Shown here piece by piece: positions 1 through 7,905 of a stretch of DNA of 64,000 nt. Below the pieces are notes generated by a model. That model was not told where the DNA came from. It saw only the letters and a program-made list of their open reading frames with translations, and did not search any database. The translations under genes and the position numbers were made by a program. The DNA comes from Paenibacillus swuensis (GTDB lineage Bacteria; Bacillota; Bacilli; Paenibacillales; DY6): positions 2,498,501-2,562,500 of the forward strand of contig NZ_CP011388.1 in assembly GCF_001644605.1 (NCBI RefSeq). Reading direction: 5' to 3'. Numbering within the stretch: the stretch's first letter is position 1; each line of letters opens with the position of its first letter.

Positions 1-845
1 CCTTTCCCGAGCGCCGCCTCGTAACCCTCTATGGAGGAAGCGAGCAGCGATGGGAGGAAGGCGATATCGTACTCGCTACGACACATCAGTTGTTGCGGTT
101 TAAGCATGCTTTTGACGTGGTGATTATCGATGAGCTGGACGCGTTCCCCTTTCACAACAATCCCATGCTGGAATTCGCCGCGCGCAACGTTTGCAGGGAG
201 GACGGGAAGTTCATCTTCCTCTCCGCCACACCCCCGCCACACCTGCAAAAACTCGTCCGCAGCGGCCGCATGCCCCATATCCGCGTTCCGGTACGCTATC
301 ATCGCCATCCCCTTCCCGTCCCGCGGCGAATGCAGATCCCGAAACTAAACCGGTGGATAAACGGACAAACACTCCCCCGCAAGCTCACATCCGCACTCCA
401 GCAATCCTTGGACCGGGGGGCGCAAATTTTTCTTTTTGTTCCCAAAATCAGATGGATTCCCCAAGTATTATTGCTGTTAAAACAACGGTTTCCGGACCAT
501 CGCATCGAGGGGACCTCCTCCAAAGACGATGAACGAGCCGCCAAAGTACAACATTTTCGCGATGCCGCAATCCGAATTCTAGTGACGACCACAATTTTGG
601 AAAGGGGTGTGACGGTGCCGAAGACGGATGTGTTTATTTTGGATGCGGATGATGCGCTCTTTGATGAGGCCGCTTTAGTGCAAATGTCGGGTCGCGCAGG
701 ACGTTCCGCCGCGGATCCGGCCGGTCACGTGTATTTTTTCTCGGCGGATCATAATGGACAGCAGGCAGCGGCGATCAAGCAAATTCGCGCCATGAATCAG
801 TTGGCAGCACGCAAAGGTTATTTACGGGAGGGATCTCATGTTTAG
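1..845 (+). CDS. comFA: ComFA late-competence DNA helicase, C-terminal part (5' end outside window)
   Basis: The reading frame is open to the left edge (first full codon at position 3), so about 280 C-terminal residues are present. Superfamily 2 helicase motifs are visible in order: a Walker B box VIIDELDAFP, motif III (SATPP), motif V region (LVTTTILERGVT) and motif VI (QMSGRAGRS). The DELDAFP form of the box is typical of ComFA, the ATPase that drives single-stranded DNA import during transformation at the inner face of the membrane. The stop overlaps the comFC start by 8 bp, indicating translational coupling. In Bacillus subtilis a small comFB lies between comFA and comFC; it is absent here. 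Family assignment is firm because of motifs and neighbours. Confidence 0.93.
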   Translation, partial: FPERRLVTLYGGSEQRWEEGDIVLATTHQLLRFKHAFDVVIIDELDAFPFHNNPMLEFAARNVCREDGKFIFLSATPPPHLQKLVRSGRMPHIRVPVRYHRHPLPVPRRMQIPKLNRWINGQTLPRKLTSALQQSLDRGAQIFLFVPKIRWIPQVLLLLKQRFPDHRIEGTSSKDDERAAKVQHFRDAAIRILVTTTILERGVTVPKTDVFILDADDALFDEAALVQMSGRAGRSAADPAGHVYFFSADHNGQQAAAIKQIRAMNQLAARKGYLREGSHV

Positions 846-1578
846 CTCGGAGCATCAAGGCAGAATCAAGTCTGCTCTATCCAATCTTTTGTCACAACTA
901 AACAGCTGGCTGTCACCGGATTCGTTCTCTTGTGTAAGTTGCGGCGGGCGATCGACCCAGTTGTCTTCAGCTGGTTTATGCTCCCCCTGCAATCGTACGT
1001 TCCCGTGGATATTGGAGGCGCTGTGTGAGGTTTGCGGGCGATATGAGCGTTGTTATGATTGCGAGCGGCGGGAGCGGACTTATTTTGCCATGAACCGTAG
1101 TGTTGTGGTGTACGATGCCGCCATGAAAAACCTGCTCGCACTCTATAAATATCGGGGGCAGGAGCGGTTGCAGGCTTTGTTTGTGGAAATGCTCAGCGGC
1201 GCTTATGATCATTTTCAGATGTCGGTGGATGTCATTACGTTCACCCCTCTGAGCTCGACCAGGCTGGCGGAGCGGGGGTTTAATCAGGCGGAACAGCTGG
1301 CGCGGGGGCTGGGGGCGGCGAAAGGTATCCCGGTAGTGCCCCTATTGGCGCGAATCAAGCATACGGAGAAACAAAGCTTCAAAACCCGCAAAGAACGTCT
1401 GGGCACCCTGGAACACGTATTTTCATTTCAAAAAGACCCCGATTTCACCCCGCGCGAGGGATTAAGAGTCTTGATTGTGGATGATGTGTACACGACGGGA
1501 AGCACGTTGAATGAATGCGCGAAGGTGATTCGGGAGGGGATGTGGGCGGAGATTTACGGACTTACTTGGGCGAGGTAA
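838..1578 (+). CDS. comFC: ComFC family phosphoribosyltransferase-like competence protein
   Basis: The 246-residue protein has an N-terminal cysteine-rich zinc-finger-like region (CVSCGG, CSPC, CEVCGRYERCYDC) and, near residues 211-223, the PRPP-binding loop VLIVDDVYTTGST of type I phosphoribosyltransferases. This is the ComFC/GntX/YhgH architecture. ComFC is needed for natural transformation and is thought to act with ComFA on incoming single-stranded DNA. The ATG lies inside the end of comFA, so the two are co-translated. The length matches the family and no defect is seen. Confidence 0.95.
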   Translation: MFSSEHQGRIKSALSNLLSQLNSWLSPDSFSCVSCGGRSTQLSSAGLCSPCNRTFPWILEALCEVCGRYERCYDCERRERTYFAMNRSVVVYDAAMKNLLALYKYRGQERLQALFVEMLSGAYDHFQMSVDVITFTPLSSTRLAERGFNQAEQLARGLGAAKGIPVVPLLARIKHTEKQSFKTRKERLGTLEHVFSFQKDPDFTPREGLRVLIVDDVYTTGSTLNECAKVIREGMWAEIYGLTWAR

Positions 1579-1672
1579 ATATTTTGTAGAAAAATGTAGC
1601 AAATAATCGATGAAAATCTTCAGCAGATCGGGTAAGATTGAGAGGAGGAATCAGACGAACGGGGGAACCAGG

Positions 1673-2074
1673 ATGAGCTTGAATGTGGCGAATTGCCCAA
1701 AATGCGGCCGAGTTTATGCGAAAAATTTCAGGGACATATGCCCTAATTGTTATAAGGAAGTGGAGTTGCAGTATGAGAAATGCGTGAAGTATTTGCGGGA
1801 ATATCGTAAATGCACTTTATCAGAACTCAACGAGGCCACAGGGGTTTCCGTGCACCAGATCGCCAAGTTCATCCGAGAGGGCCGTATTTCGCTTACGCAG
1901 GCGCCGAACCTGGCATTTCCTTGTGAAATTTGCGGAACGGATATTCAAACGGGGACGATTTGCGAGGGGTGCCGGAAGAAGCTGCTTACCGATGTAAACA
2001 ACATGAATGCGTCGGAGCAACTTAAGTCCCAGCCCAACAGCAAGAACGGTTACGGTTACAAAATAGGCGACTAG
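1673..2074 (+). CDS. yvyF: YvyF/TIGR03826 family flagellar-operon regulator-like protein
   Basis: The 133-residue protein carries two CxxC pairs at the N terminus (CPKCGRVYAKNFRDICPNC), a helix-turn-helix-like middle (LSELNEATGVSVHQIAKFIREGRI) and two more CxxC pairs (CEICG, CEGC). This is the YvyF family found just upstream of flgM in Bacillales. The frame opens earlier at 1610, but the ATG at 1673 begins at the conserved NCPKCG region and has GGGGG seven bases upstream, so it is preferred. The exact function of the family is not established; zinc and nucleic-acid binding are inferred from the cysteines and the HTH-like segment. Confidence 0.88.
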   Translation: MSLNVANCPKCGRVYAKNFRDICPNCYKEVELQYEKCVKYLREYRKCTLSELNEATGVSVHQIAKFIREGRISLTQAPNLAFPCEICGTDIQTGTICEGCRKKLLTDVNNMNASEQLKSQPNSKNGYGYKIGD

Positions 2075-2121
2075 GACCTGCTATATTCTCTGTGAGGTTT
2101 GTCCTATAATTGAATAGGGTA

Positions 2122-2149
2122 TACATTTTTATGTATCAATAGCCGATAA
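2122..2149 (+). promoter_or_regulatory. Sigma-D-like promoter of flgM
   Basis: TACA (2122-2125), a 16-nt spacer and GCCGATAA (2142-2149) lie 50 bp before flgM. The B. subtilis sigma-D consensus is TAAA-N15-GCCGATAT, so the -10 matches 7 of 8 and the -35 matches 3 of 4 with a spacer one base longer. The same layout occurs before hag and flaG. The -10 also forms the left arm of an imperfect 10-bp inverted repeat (2141-2150 with 2161-2170, 10-nt loop). Autoregulation of flgM by sigma-D is known in Bacillus. Confidence 0.65.
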
Positions 2150-2198
2150 TACTATTAATGATTATCGGTTATTTTCTATTTGGAGAGGTGATGAGATC

Positions 2199-2465
2199 AT
2201 GAAAATTAACGACACGCAGCGCATCGGCGCGATGAACAACTATAGAAAGAACAACCAGCAGCAAGCCGAAGTAACAGGCAAGAAACAGAAGAAGGATGAA
2301 ATCCAGATATCCGCGGAGGCGCAGGAATTGTTGACGCAACAGACGCAAGGCGAGGACCCGATCCGCGCCGAAAAGTTGAATGAGCTGAAGCAGAGTGTGG
2401 CTTCGGGCACCTACAGTGTGGATCCGAGGAAGCTGGCGGAGAAGTTGTTCCCTTACATCAAGTAA
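2199..2465 (+). CDS. flgM: Anti-sigma factor FlgM (sigma-D inhibitor)
   Basis: The 88-residue, charged, low-hydrophobicity protein ends in the conserved FlgM helix region (RAEKLNELKQSVASGTYSVDPRKLAEKLFPYIK) and has the start MKINDTQRIGAMNNYRKN typical of Bacillales FlgM. FlgM holds sigma-D inactive until the hook-basal body is complete and the inhibitor is removed, which then releases transcription of hag, flaG and other late genes. The start has the ribosome site GGAGAGGTGATG upstream. It heads the flgM-flgN-flgK-flgL unit. Confidence 0.96.
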   Translation: MKINDTQRIGAMNNYRKNNQQQAEVTGKKQKKDEIQISAEAQELLTQQTQGEDPIRAEKLNELKQSVASGTYSVDPRKLAEKLFPYIK

Positions 2466-2499
2466 AACTATCATTATGAGAATAGACAGGTGAGCGGGC

Positions 2500-3000
2500 A
2501 TGTCCATGCAGGCAGTAACGGAAGCGATGGAGTCGTTGAACGACCTCTATCTGGAGATGATTGATCTTGGCGGTCAGAAGAGGGAGTTCATTGTGCATAA
2601 TGACGTGGACGGCTTAAGCCGGGTCATGAACAGGGAATCCAAGCTTATGAAGCGTTCGACGGAAGTAGAACAGGAGCGGTTGATGGCTGTAGCCGGGTAT
2701 CTTAAAGAGAAGAATCTCCGTCTTCCTAGCTCCATAACGATGACGGAGCTGACTCGAGTTGTGTTTAACTTAGAGGATAAGGAACGTTTGGCGATTACTC
2801 ACAATCAATTGCTTGAGACCATAGTTAAGATGAAGGAAATCAATGAGCTTAATCAACAGTTAATTGAACAATCATTAGATTTTATTGATTTGTCTCTAGA
2901 TTTATTGACAGGTCCCGTTTATGACAGTCCAGTATACAGCAGACCGAATCAAACTTTAAATGAAAGCAATAGATATGCTTTTTTTGATAGAAAAGCTTAG
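2500..3000 (+). CDS. flgN: Flagellar export chaperone FlgN
   Basis: This 166-residue, mostly helical protein lies between flgM and flgK, the fixed place of flgN (yvyG). It shows the family's long amphipathic coiled segment (EAMESLNDLYLEMIDLGGQKREFIVHNDVDGLSRVMNRESKLMKR at the N-terminal half). FlgN binds the hook-filament junction proteins FlgK and FlgL in the cytoplasm and delivers them to the flagellar export gate. The ATG at 2500 is preferred; another in-frame ATG follows at 2506. Confidence 0.92.
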   Translation: MSMQAVTEAMESLNDLYLEMIDLGGQKREFIVHNDVDGLSRVMNRESKLMKRSTEVEQERLMAVAGYLKEKNLRLPSSITMTELTRVVFNLEDKERLAITHNQLLETIVKMKEINELNQQLIEQSLDFIDLSLDLLTGPVYDSPVYSRPNQTLNESNRYAFFDRKA

Positions 3001-3009
3001 GAGGTCAAC

Positions 3010-4539
3010 ATGAGATCTACATTTCATTTGTTGGAGACAAGCAAGCGAAGTTTGTTTGCTCACCAAACATCCCTTAGTACAACAGGACATAATATTGCCA
3101 ATGCCAACACAGCTGGATATTCGCGCCAAGTTGCTAATTTAGTTCATAGTCGACCAATTGAAGTTCCTGGTATGCAACGCTCCAACACGCCCGGACAGCT
3201 TGGCACAGGAGTTGAGGTAAGTTACATTCGCAGAATACGTGAAGGTTTTCTGGATGACCAGTTCCGTAATGAGAACAAGTCCTATGGATCTTGGAGCATC
3301 CAAAGTGATACTCTGCAAAAGTTAGAAACGATCATGAATGAACCGACGGATAGCGGAATTCGGACATTGATGGATAACTTCTGGAAATCATGGTCAGACT
3401 TGAGCAAGAACCCGGAGAGTAAATCGGGTAGGGTTATCGTAAAGGAGAATGCCATCGCTTTGGCAGATGCATTTAATGCGACTAACATTCAGCTTACGGC
3501 TCTTCAGAATGACTTAACGGATAGTATTCATATCAAAGCAGATGAGATTAACTCAATTACTTCGTCCATTGCCAATCTTAACTTACAGATACGTAAAGTT
3601 GAGAGTTTGGGAGATAACGCGAATGATCTGAGAGACCAAAGGGATAATTTAACGGATGAGTTGTCCAAAATAGTAAATATTCGTTCTGTTGAGGTAGATC
3701 CGGACGGATACAATATTCAGATGGGCGGAGTTATATTAGTTGAAGCGGACACTTCCTTGCAAGTTACAGGGGAGTCGTTAGAACAGGCACACGCTTCAGG
3801 AGAGCTAACAAGCGGTGAAGTATACGGGATGATTGAGTCCAGAGATCGTATTGTTAATGCTTATATACAGGAATTAAATACGCTAGCGGATACCATTGCC
3901 AATGGTGAAATTGAAGTAGTTATCCCTGCGGGTTCCGTACTGCCTGGAGGCGGAGGTGTGGTAACTACAGATACGACTATGAAAGTCTTAGGAATTAACG
4001 GACTTCACAAGTTAGGTTACGCTTCAACAAGTCCTTTGGAGGTAGGAAGTGACTTTTTTACTTTTAATAAAGGTGGAGTTGGAGCTTCTGCGAATATTGG
4101 GTTTAATCCATATCTTATGGCCAATCCCGATAAAATTGCAGCATCTATGAGAACGATGAATGGACCTGGCGGAGAAATCGTAGTAAATGGTAATAACACG
4201 CTCGCACTACTTATGACTCAATTAAAAGATACTAAATTTAGTTTCTCAGGTAATAGCGGCGGACCAGGTATTACAGGGACAATAGACGATTTCTTTCGAG
4301 CCGTTGTCGGTAAGCTTGGCGTAGAAACTAAAGAGGCTAATAGACAAGTTGATAATCAAATGGCAATACTAGATCAAGTGGATTCGCGAAAGCAATCCGT
4401 TAGCGGGGTATCCCTTGATGAAGAAATGTCAAATCTCGTAAAGTTTCAGCATGCCTATAGCGCAGCTGCACGAGTGATGACCACGTTTGATGAAATGTTA
4501 GACAAAGTAATCAACGGAATGGGTATTGTAGGTAGATAA
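3010..4539 (+). CDS. flgK: Flagellar hook-associated protein 1, FlgK
   Basis: The 509-residue protein starts with the flagellar rod/hook N-terminal motif (LSTTGHNIANANTAGYSRQ, about residues 22-40) and ends with the matching C-terminal coiled-coil motif (SGVSLDEEMSNLVKFQHAYSAAARVMTTFDEMLDKVI). These paired D0 regions define FlgK, which forms the first hook-filament junction ring outside the cell. It follows flgN by 9 bases with the site AGGAGGT. The length is normal for the family. Base composition drops towards AT from here to fliT. Confidence 0.97.
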   Translation: MRSTFHLLETSKRSLFAHQTSLSTTGHNIANANTAGYSRQVANLVHSRPIEVPGMQRSNTPGQLGTGVEVSYIRRIREGFLDDQFRNENKSYGSWSIQSDTLQKLETIMNEPTDSGIRTLMDNFWKSWSDLSKNPESKSGRVIVKENAIALADAFNATNIQLTALQNDLTDSIHIKADEINSITSSIANLNLQIRKVESLGDNANDLRDQRDNLTDELSKIVNIRSVEVDPDGYNIQMGGVILVEADTSLQVTGESLEQAHASGELTSGEVYGMIESRDRIVNAYIQELNTLADTIANGEIEVVIPAGSVLPGGGGVVTTDTTMKVLGINGLHKLGYASTSPLEVGSDFFTFNKGGVGASANIGFNPYLMANPDKIAASMRTMNGPGGEIVVNGNNTLALLMTQLKDTKFSFSGNSGGPGITGTIDDFFRAVVGKLGVETKEANRQVDNQMAILDQVDSRKQSVSGVSLDEEMSNLVKFQHAYSAAARVMTTFDEMLDKVINGMGIVGR

Positions 4540-4562
4540 GTAGTACTCGGGAGGGTCGAATA

Positions 4563-5459
4563 ATGTCGGTTCGAATAACGCAAAACATGATAAGCACTCA
4601 GCTTAATAGGAATTTAAATAACAACATGCGCAAGACAGAATTATATCAGGAGCAACTATCAACAGGGCGAAAGTTAAATAAACCTTCTGATGATCCCGTA
4701 GGTACACTTTATTCTCTTAGGTATCGGAGTAATATTAATGCCAATGAAGAATACAAGAACAATCTGGATCAAACGCAGTCTTGGCTTAACTTTACAGATT
4801 CTATGACCGGCCAAACTACAGATGTCTATCATAGACTTAGGGAGTTAGTAACTCAAGCTTCCAATGGAACGAATCCGCAGTCCGCTATGGATGCAATTAA
4901 GAGCGAAGTTGTCGAACTGAAAAAGCAACTAGTTAGTATAGGAAACAGTAAGTTAAGAGATAATTACGTGTTTAATGGTCAGTTAACCGATATTGAACCC
5001 TATTCAGCAACTAATCCCGCAAACGATTCAACGGACCCTTATTCCATATCTTACGATTTAGGTCTAGGTGTTCGAATTCCAGTAAATATAACAGGCAACG
5101 CAGTGTTTGGAGAAGCGAATGCGGCAGACAATATTTTTAAGATTGTTGATGATATGACGACCTTCTTAGATACTAAAAATCATACTGCGCTAAGCGGATT
5201 AATTAACCCTTTGGATGCTCGGCTTGGGAAAATGCTCAATGTGCGGGCTGAAATTGGCGCAAAGGTGAATAGAACGGAATTTATAAGCAATAGGTTAGAT
5301 GATTTAGGTTTAAATTTAGTGGATCTACAGTCGAAAGTTGAAGATGCGGATATGGCGGAGACCATTATGAAACAAAAGATGAACGAAAGTGTCTACCAAG
5401 CTTCTTTAGCAACCGGAGCCAAGATTATTATGCCTACACTAGTCGACTTCTTACGCTAG
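4563..5459 (+). CDS. flgL: Flagellar hook-associated protein 3, FlgL
   Basis: The 298-residue flagellin-like protein has the N-terminal helix region MSVRITQNMISTQLNRNLNNN...LSTGRKLNKPSDDPVG and the C-terminal helix region EDADMAETIMKQKMNESVYQASLATGAKI, with a short variable centre. FlgL forms the second junction ring to which the filament attaches. It is 23 bases after flgK with a GGGAGG ribosome site, in the standard operon order. Confidence 0.97.
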   Translation: MSVRITQNMISTQLNRNLNNNMRKTELYQEQLSTGRKLNKPSDDPVGTLYSLRYRSNINANEEYKNNLDQTQSWLNFTDSMTGQTTDVYHRLRELVTQASNGTNPQSAMDAIKSEVVELKKQLVSIGNSKLRDNYVFNGQLTDIEPYSATNPANDSTDPYSISYDLGLGVRIPVNITGNAVFGEANAADNIFKIVDDMTTFLDTKNHTALSGLINPLDARLGKMLNVRAEIGAKVNRTEFISNRLDDLGLNLVDLQSKVEDADMAETIMKQKMNESVYQASLATGAKIIMPTLVDFLR

Positions 5460-5471
5460 GGGTTGTGAAAT

Positions 5472-6038
5472 ATGCAACTTCCAGCTATTCAAATTAGGCA
5501 ACAGTATGGTCGTCTTGGTATGGAGTCCGAGAGAGCTTTTGTGGAGATGAAGCAAGAAAGAGCAACTCAAGACTTTGATATTCAACCTGCAGAAATAACC
5601 ATTGAATCTCCTCGTGGCGAACTCCATATTGATCAATCTAGGGCCTGGGAAGCATTAAACGGTGGTGTAATCGAAAGTTTCAATCATCGAATTTATAGTA
5701 ACAATAAACAGTTAGCATTAGACGGCATTGCTAACATCGTTAGTAAAGGTAATCGTATGGCGGCTATTCATCTTAGAACCAATGTTATTGCAGATTTAGG
5801 TTTCGAAAGTTATTTCGAAGACTATTATATGAATATATTTGGTGAAGCCTCTTATGATAACATAGATATTCATTACACTGCTCATAAACCAGTTATTAAT
5901 TATAACCCTGGGGTCACGGATACACAGACGATTGCTAACAAGGCGGAATTCTCCTATGTTTCGGGAAAGTTGAACATCTATATGTTACAGTTTCCCTCAA
6001 TTGAAATTATCCCCCCGAATTTAGATATGAGAATGTAA
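5472..6038 (+). CDS. yviE: YviE/DUF6470 family protein
   Basis: The 188-residue protein occupies the place of B. subtilis yviE between flgL and fliW and starts 12 bases after flgL. It begins MQLPAIQIRQQYGRLGMES and contains the family-like stretch ITIESPRGELHIDQSRAWEALNGG. No signal peptide or membrane segment is visible. The function is unknown; operon position suggests a flagellar role. A hairpin terminator follows immediately. Confidence 0.85.
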   Translation: MQLPAIQIRQQYGRLGMESERAFVEMKQERATQDFDIQPAEITIESPRGELHIDQSRAWEALNGGVIESFNHRIYSNNKQLALDGIANIVSKGNRMAAIHLRTNVIADLGFESYFEDYYMNIFGEASYDNIDIHYTAHKPVINYNPGVTDTQTIANKAEFSYVSGKLNIYMLQFPSIEIIPPNLDMRM

Positions 6039-6049
6039 TAAGATATAAT

Positions 6050-6080
6050 GACTATAGACGGTTTCTCTATAGTCTTTTTT
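6050..6080 (+). terminator. Intrinsic terminator between yviE and fliW
   Basis: GACTATAGA (6050-6058), a 7-nt loop and TCTATAGTC (6066-6074) form a perfect 9-bp stem followed by a T run. It lies inside the upstream extension of the fliW reading frame, which supports the later fliW start. It may reduce readthrough from the flg operon into fliW-csrA. Confidence 0.85.
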
Positions 6081-6116
6081 GCTTTGTATTTTTTAATAGA
6101 GAGGATGCTGCTTAGC

Positions 6117-6554
6117 ATGAAATTACAAACCAGAACCATGGGCGAGATTGAAATTAAGGAAGAAGACATTATTACATTTGGTACAGGAATACCTGGATTC
6201 GAAGAGTACAGTAAATATATAATTGTTACACCTGATACCTCTATTCCGTTTAACTACTTACAAAGCGTAGAGGATAGTAATTTATCGTTTATAGTCACAG
6301 ATCCTTTTGTGTTCTATCCTAGCTATGATATCAATATCCCAGATGAAGTATTGGAAGAATTGAGGATTGAAAAGCCGGAACATGTTGCGGTATATTCCAT
6401 CGTGACCATTAAAAACTCCTTAAATCAAGCAACCCTGAATTTACTTGCGCCTATTGCGCTGAACATCACAAATAAATGTGCGAAGCAGGTTATTCTAACC
6501 GATACCAAGTACAGAACGAAGCATTCTATATTTAATAGTGAATCGGGGGCGTAG
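6117..6554 (+). CDS. fliW: Flagellar assembly factor FliW, CsrA antagonist
   Basis: The 145-residue protein MKLQTRTMGEIEIKEEDIITFGTGIPGFEEYSKYIIV... is a clear FliW. FliW binds free flagellin or, when flagellin has been exported, binds and blocks the translational repressor CsrA; this couples hag translation to export. The frame is open from 6048, but that region contains a terminator hairpin, so the ATG at 6117 with AGAGAGG 12 bases upstream is chosen. csrA follows after 3 bases and hag after that, the arrangement needed for the partner-switch circuit. Confidence 0.96.
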   Translation: MKLQTRTMGEIEIKEEDIITFGTGIPGFEEYSKYIIVTPDTSIPFNYLQSVEDSNLSFIVTDPFVFYPSYDINIPDEVLEELRIEKPEHVAVYSIVTIKNSLNQATLNLLAPIALNITNKCAKQVILTDTKYRTKHSIFNSESGA

Positions 6555-6557
6555 AGA

Positions 6558-6806
6558 ATGCTGGTACTGAGCAGGAAAAAGGGCGAGTCTATTATCATCG
6601 GAGATCAGATTGAAGTTACTATTCTTAGTGTGGAAGGCGATGCTATTAAGCTTGGAATAAATGCCCCTAAACATATAGAGATATTCCGAAAAGAGCTGTA
6701 CGATGCGATTCTAACCGAGAATAAAGAAGCTATTGGAAATACACTAGATGTAGAAATCTTACAGCAAATTTTATCTGTTGAAAAAGAGAGGGAAACACAG
6801 GGTTAA
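6558..6806 (+). CDS. csrA: Translational repressor CsrA
   Basis: The 82-residue protein begins [25 protein letters not shown] and contains the RNA-binding C-terminal strand region [15 protein letters not shown] with the conserved Arg. CsrA dimers bind GGA motifs in hairpin loops and block ribosome access. The likely target is the hag leader directly downstream, which carries two such sites. It is a little longer than the usual 60-75 residues owing to a C-terminal extension, as in other Bacillales. Confidence 0.97.
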   Translation: MLVLSRKKGESIIIGDQIEVTILSVEGDAIKLGINAPKHIEIFRKELYDAILTENKEAIGNTLDVEILQQILSVEKERETQG

Positions 6807-6872
6807 GGTATGAAATAAGAGATAATATACGGTTATGTCGTAAAAACAAGTAAATTCGAGTGAATATAACTC

Positions 6873-6900
6873 TACATTCCTTCTCATTGCATTGCGATAA
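6873..6900 (+). promoter_or_regulatory. Sigma-D-like promoter of hag
   Basis: TACA (6873-6876), a 16-nt spacer and TGCGATAA (6893-6900) repeat the layout seen before flgM and flaG; the -10 differs from GCCGATAA at two bases. It would give a leader of about 90 nt containing both CsrA sites. Sigma-D control of hag is established in Bacillus. Confidence 0.55.
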
Positions 6901-6912
6901 ATATAATATAAG

Positions 6913-6991
6913 CTGGTTAGGGGCGGCCGACCCAATAACCAGTAATAATTTTCCACATGGATGTGGAAATAACTTACCTTCAGGGAGGAAG
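6913..6991 (+). promoter_or_regulatory. hag leader with two CsrA-binding sites
   Basis: A first hairpin pairs CTGGTTA (6913-6919) with TAACCAG (6936-6942). A second, perfect 8-bp hairpin (6950-6957 with 6962-6969) displays GGA in its loop as ACATGGATGT, fitting the CsrA consensus RUACARGGAUGU core. A third GGA-bearing segment (6979-6991) is the Shine-Dalgarno itself. This matches the two-site arrangement (upstream hairpin plus SD site) by which B. subtilis CsrA represses hag. Confidence 0.85.
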
Positions 6992-6998
6992 AATTACA

Positions 6999-7823
6999 AT
7001 GAGAATTAACCACAATATTTCCGCATTGAACACGCACCGCCAGCTTTCTTTCAACAACCTTAACTCTTCGAAATCGATGGAGAAATTGTCTTCCGGTTTC
7101 CGCATCAACCGTTCCGCTGATGATGCAGCAGGTCTTTCCATCTCCGAGAAAATGAGAGGCCAAATCCGCGGTATGGAGCAAGCTTCCCGTAACTCCCAAG
7201 ACGGTATTTCCTTGATTCAGACGGCTGAGGGTGCAATGGCTACTGTTTCCGACATGCTAGTTCGTGTACGTGAACTTGCAACGCAAGCGGCTAACGGTAC
7301 TTACAGCGCAACTGAAGACTTGGCTCGTATTCAAGAGGAAGTAACTGAGATTGCTAAACAAATCACTAACGTTAAAGACAACACGAAATTCAACGGAATT
7401 AAGTTGCTTGACGGTTCCAAAGACGTTCAACTTCATATCGGTCAAGAGTCCACTCAAACATTAACACTTACTCTTTCTGCTGTAACTAACAACTTGGCAG
7501 CTGTAGATACTGCGGTAACTGCTTACAACTTAGGCACACAAGCAGGCGCTGTTACTGCATTGGCAAACGTTGAAACTCGAATCAACGCAGTAAGTGCTGC
7601 TCGTTCATACCTTGGAGCTAACCAAAACCGTCTTGAGCACACAATCAACAACTTGGATACTACGGCTGAGAACCTTCAAGCAGCTGAATCCCGTATCCGT
7701 GATGTAGATATGGCTAAAGAAATGATGAACTTCACTAAGAACAACATCCTTACTCAAGCTGCACAATCCATGCTTGCACAAGCTAACCAACAACCTCAAG
7801 GCGTTCTTCAATTGCTTCGTTAA
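6999..7823 (+). CDS. hag: Flagellin
   Basis: The 274-residue protein starts MRINHNISALNTHRQLSFNN and ends with the D0 helix ILTQAAQSMLAQANQQPQGVLQLLR; it consists almost only of the D0/D1 domains. The frame extends to 6957 but the ATG at 6999 with AGGGAGGA upstream is the flagellin start. Codon use is strongly biased, as expected for a highly expressed gene. All lysines lie at residues 25-141 and 240-247; residues 142-239 have none, which matters for the neighbouring lysine methylase. Expression is likely set by sigma-D and by CsrA/FliW. Confidence 0.98.
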   Translation: MRINHNISALNTHRQLSFNNLNSSKSMEKLSSGFRINRSADDAAGLSISEKMRGQIRGMEQASRNSQDGISLIQTAEGAMATVSDMLVRVRELATQAANGTYSATEDLARIQEEVTEIAKQITNVKDNTKFNGIKLLDGSKDVQLHIGQESTQTLTLTLSAVTNNLAAVDTAVTAYNLGTQAGAVTALANVETRINAVSAARSYLGANQNRLEHTINNLDTTAENLQAAESRIRDVDMAKEMMNFTKNNILTQAAQSMLAQANQQPQGVLQLLR

Positions 7824-7843
7824 TACGAGGTTGCTTCGAGAAG

Positions 7844-7875
7844 GACTCGGGAACCCCCGAGTCTTTCTTTTTTTA
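7844..7875 (+). terminator. hag terminator
   Basis: GACTCGGG (7844-7851), loop AACC and CCCGAGTC (7856-7863) form a perfect 8-bp stem followed by a T-rich tract. It isolates the flagellin transcript. Confidence 0.93.
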
Positions 7876-7905
7876 TAACCATACACCACGAAGGAGCGGT
7901 TTGAT

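Noticed and set aside
6048..6116. Longer fliW start with a hydrophobic N-terminal extension
   Set aside because: The extension is translated from a transcription terminator hairpin; the FliW family begins at the later ATG.
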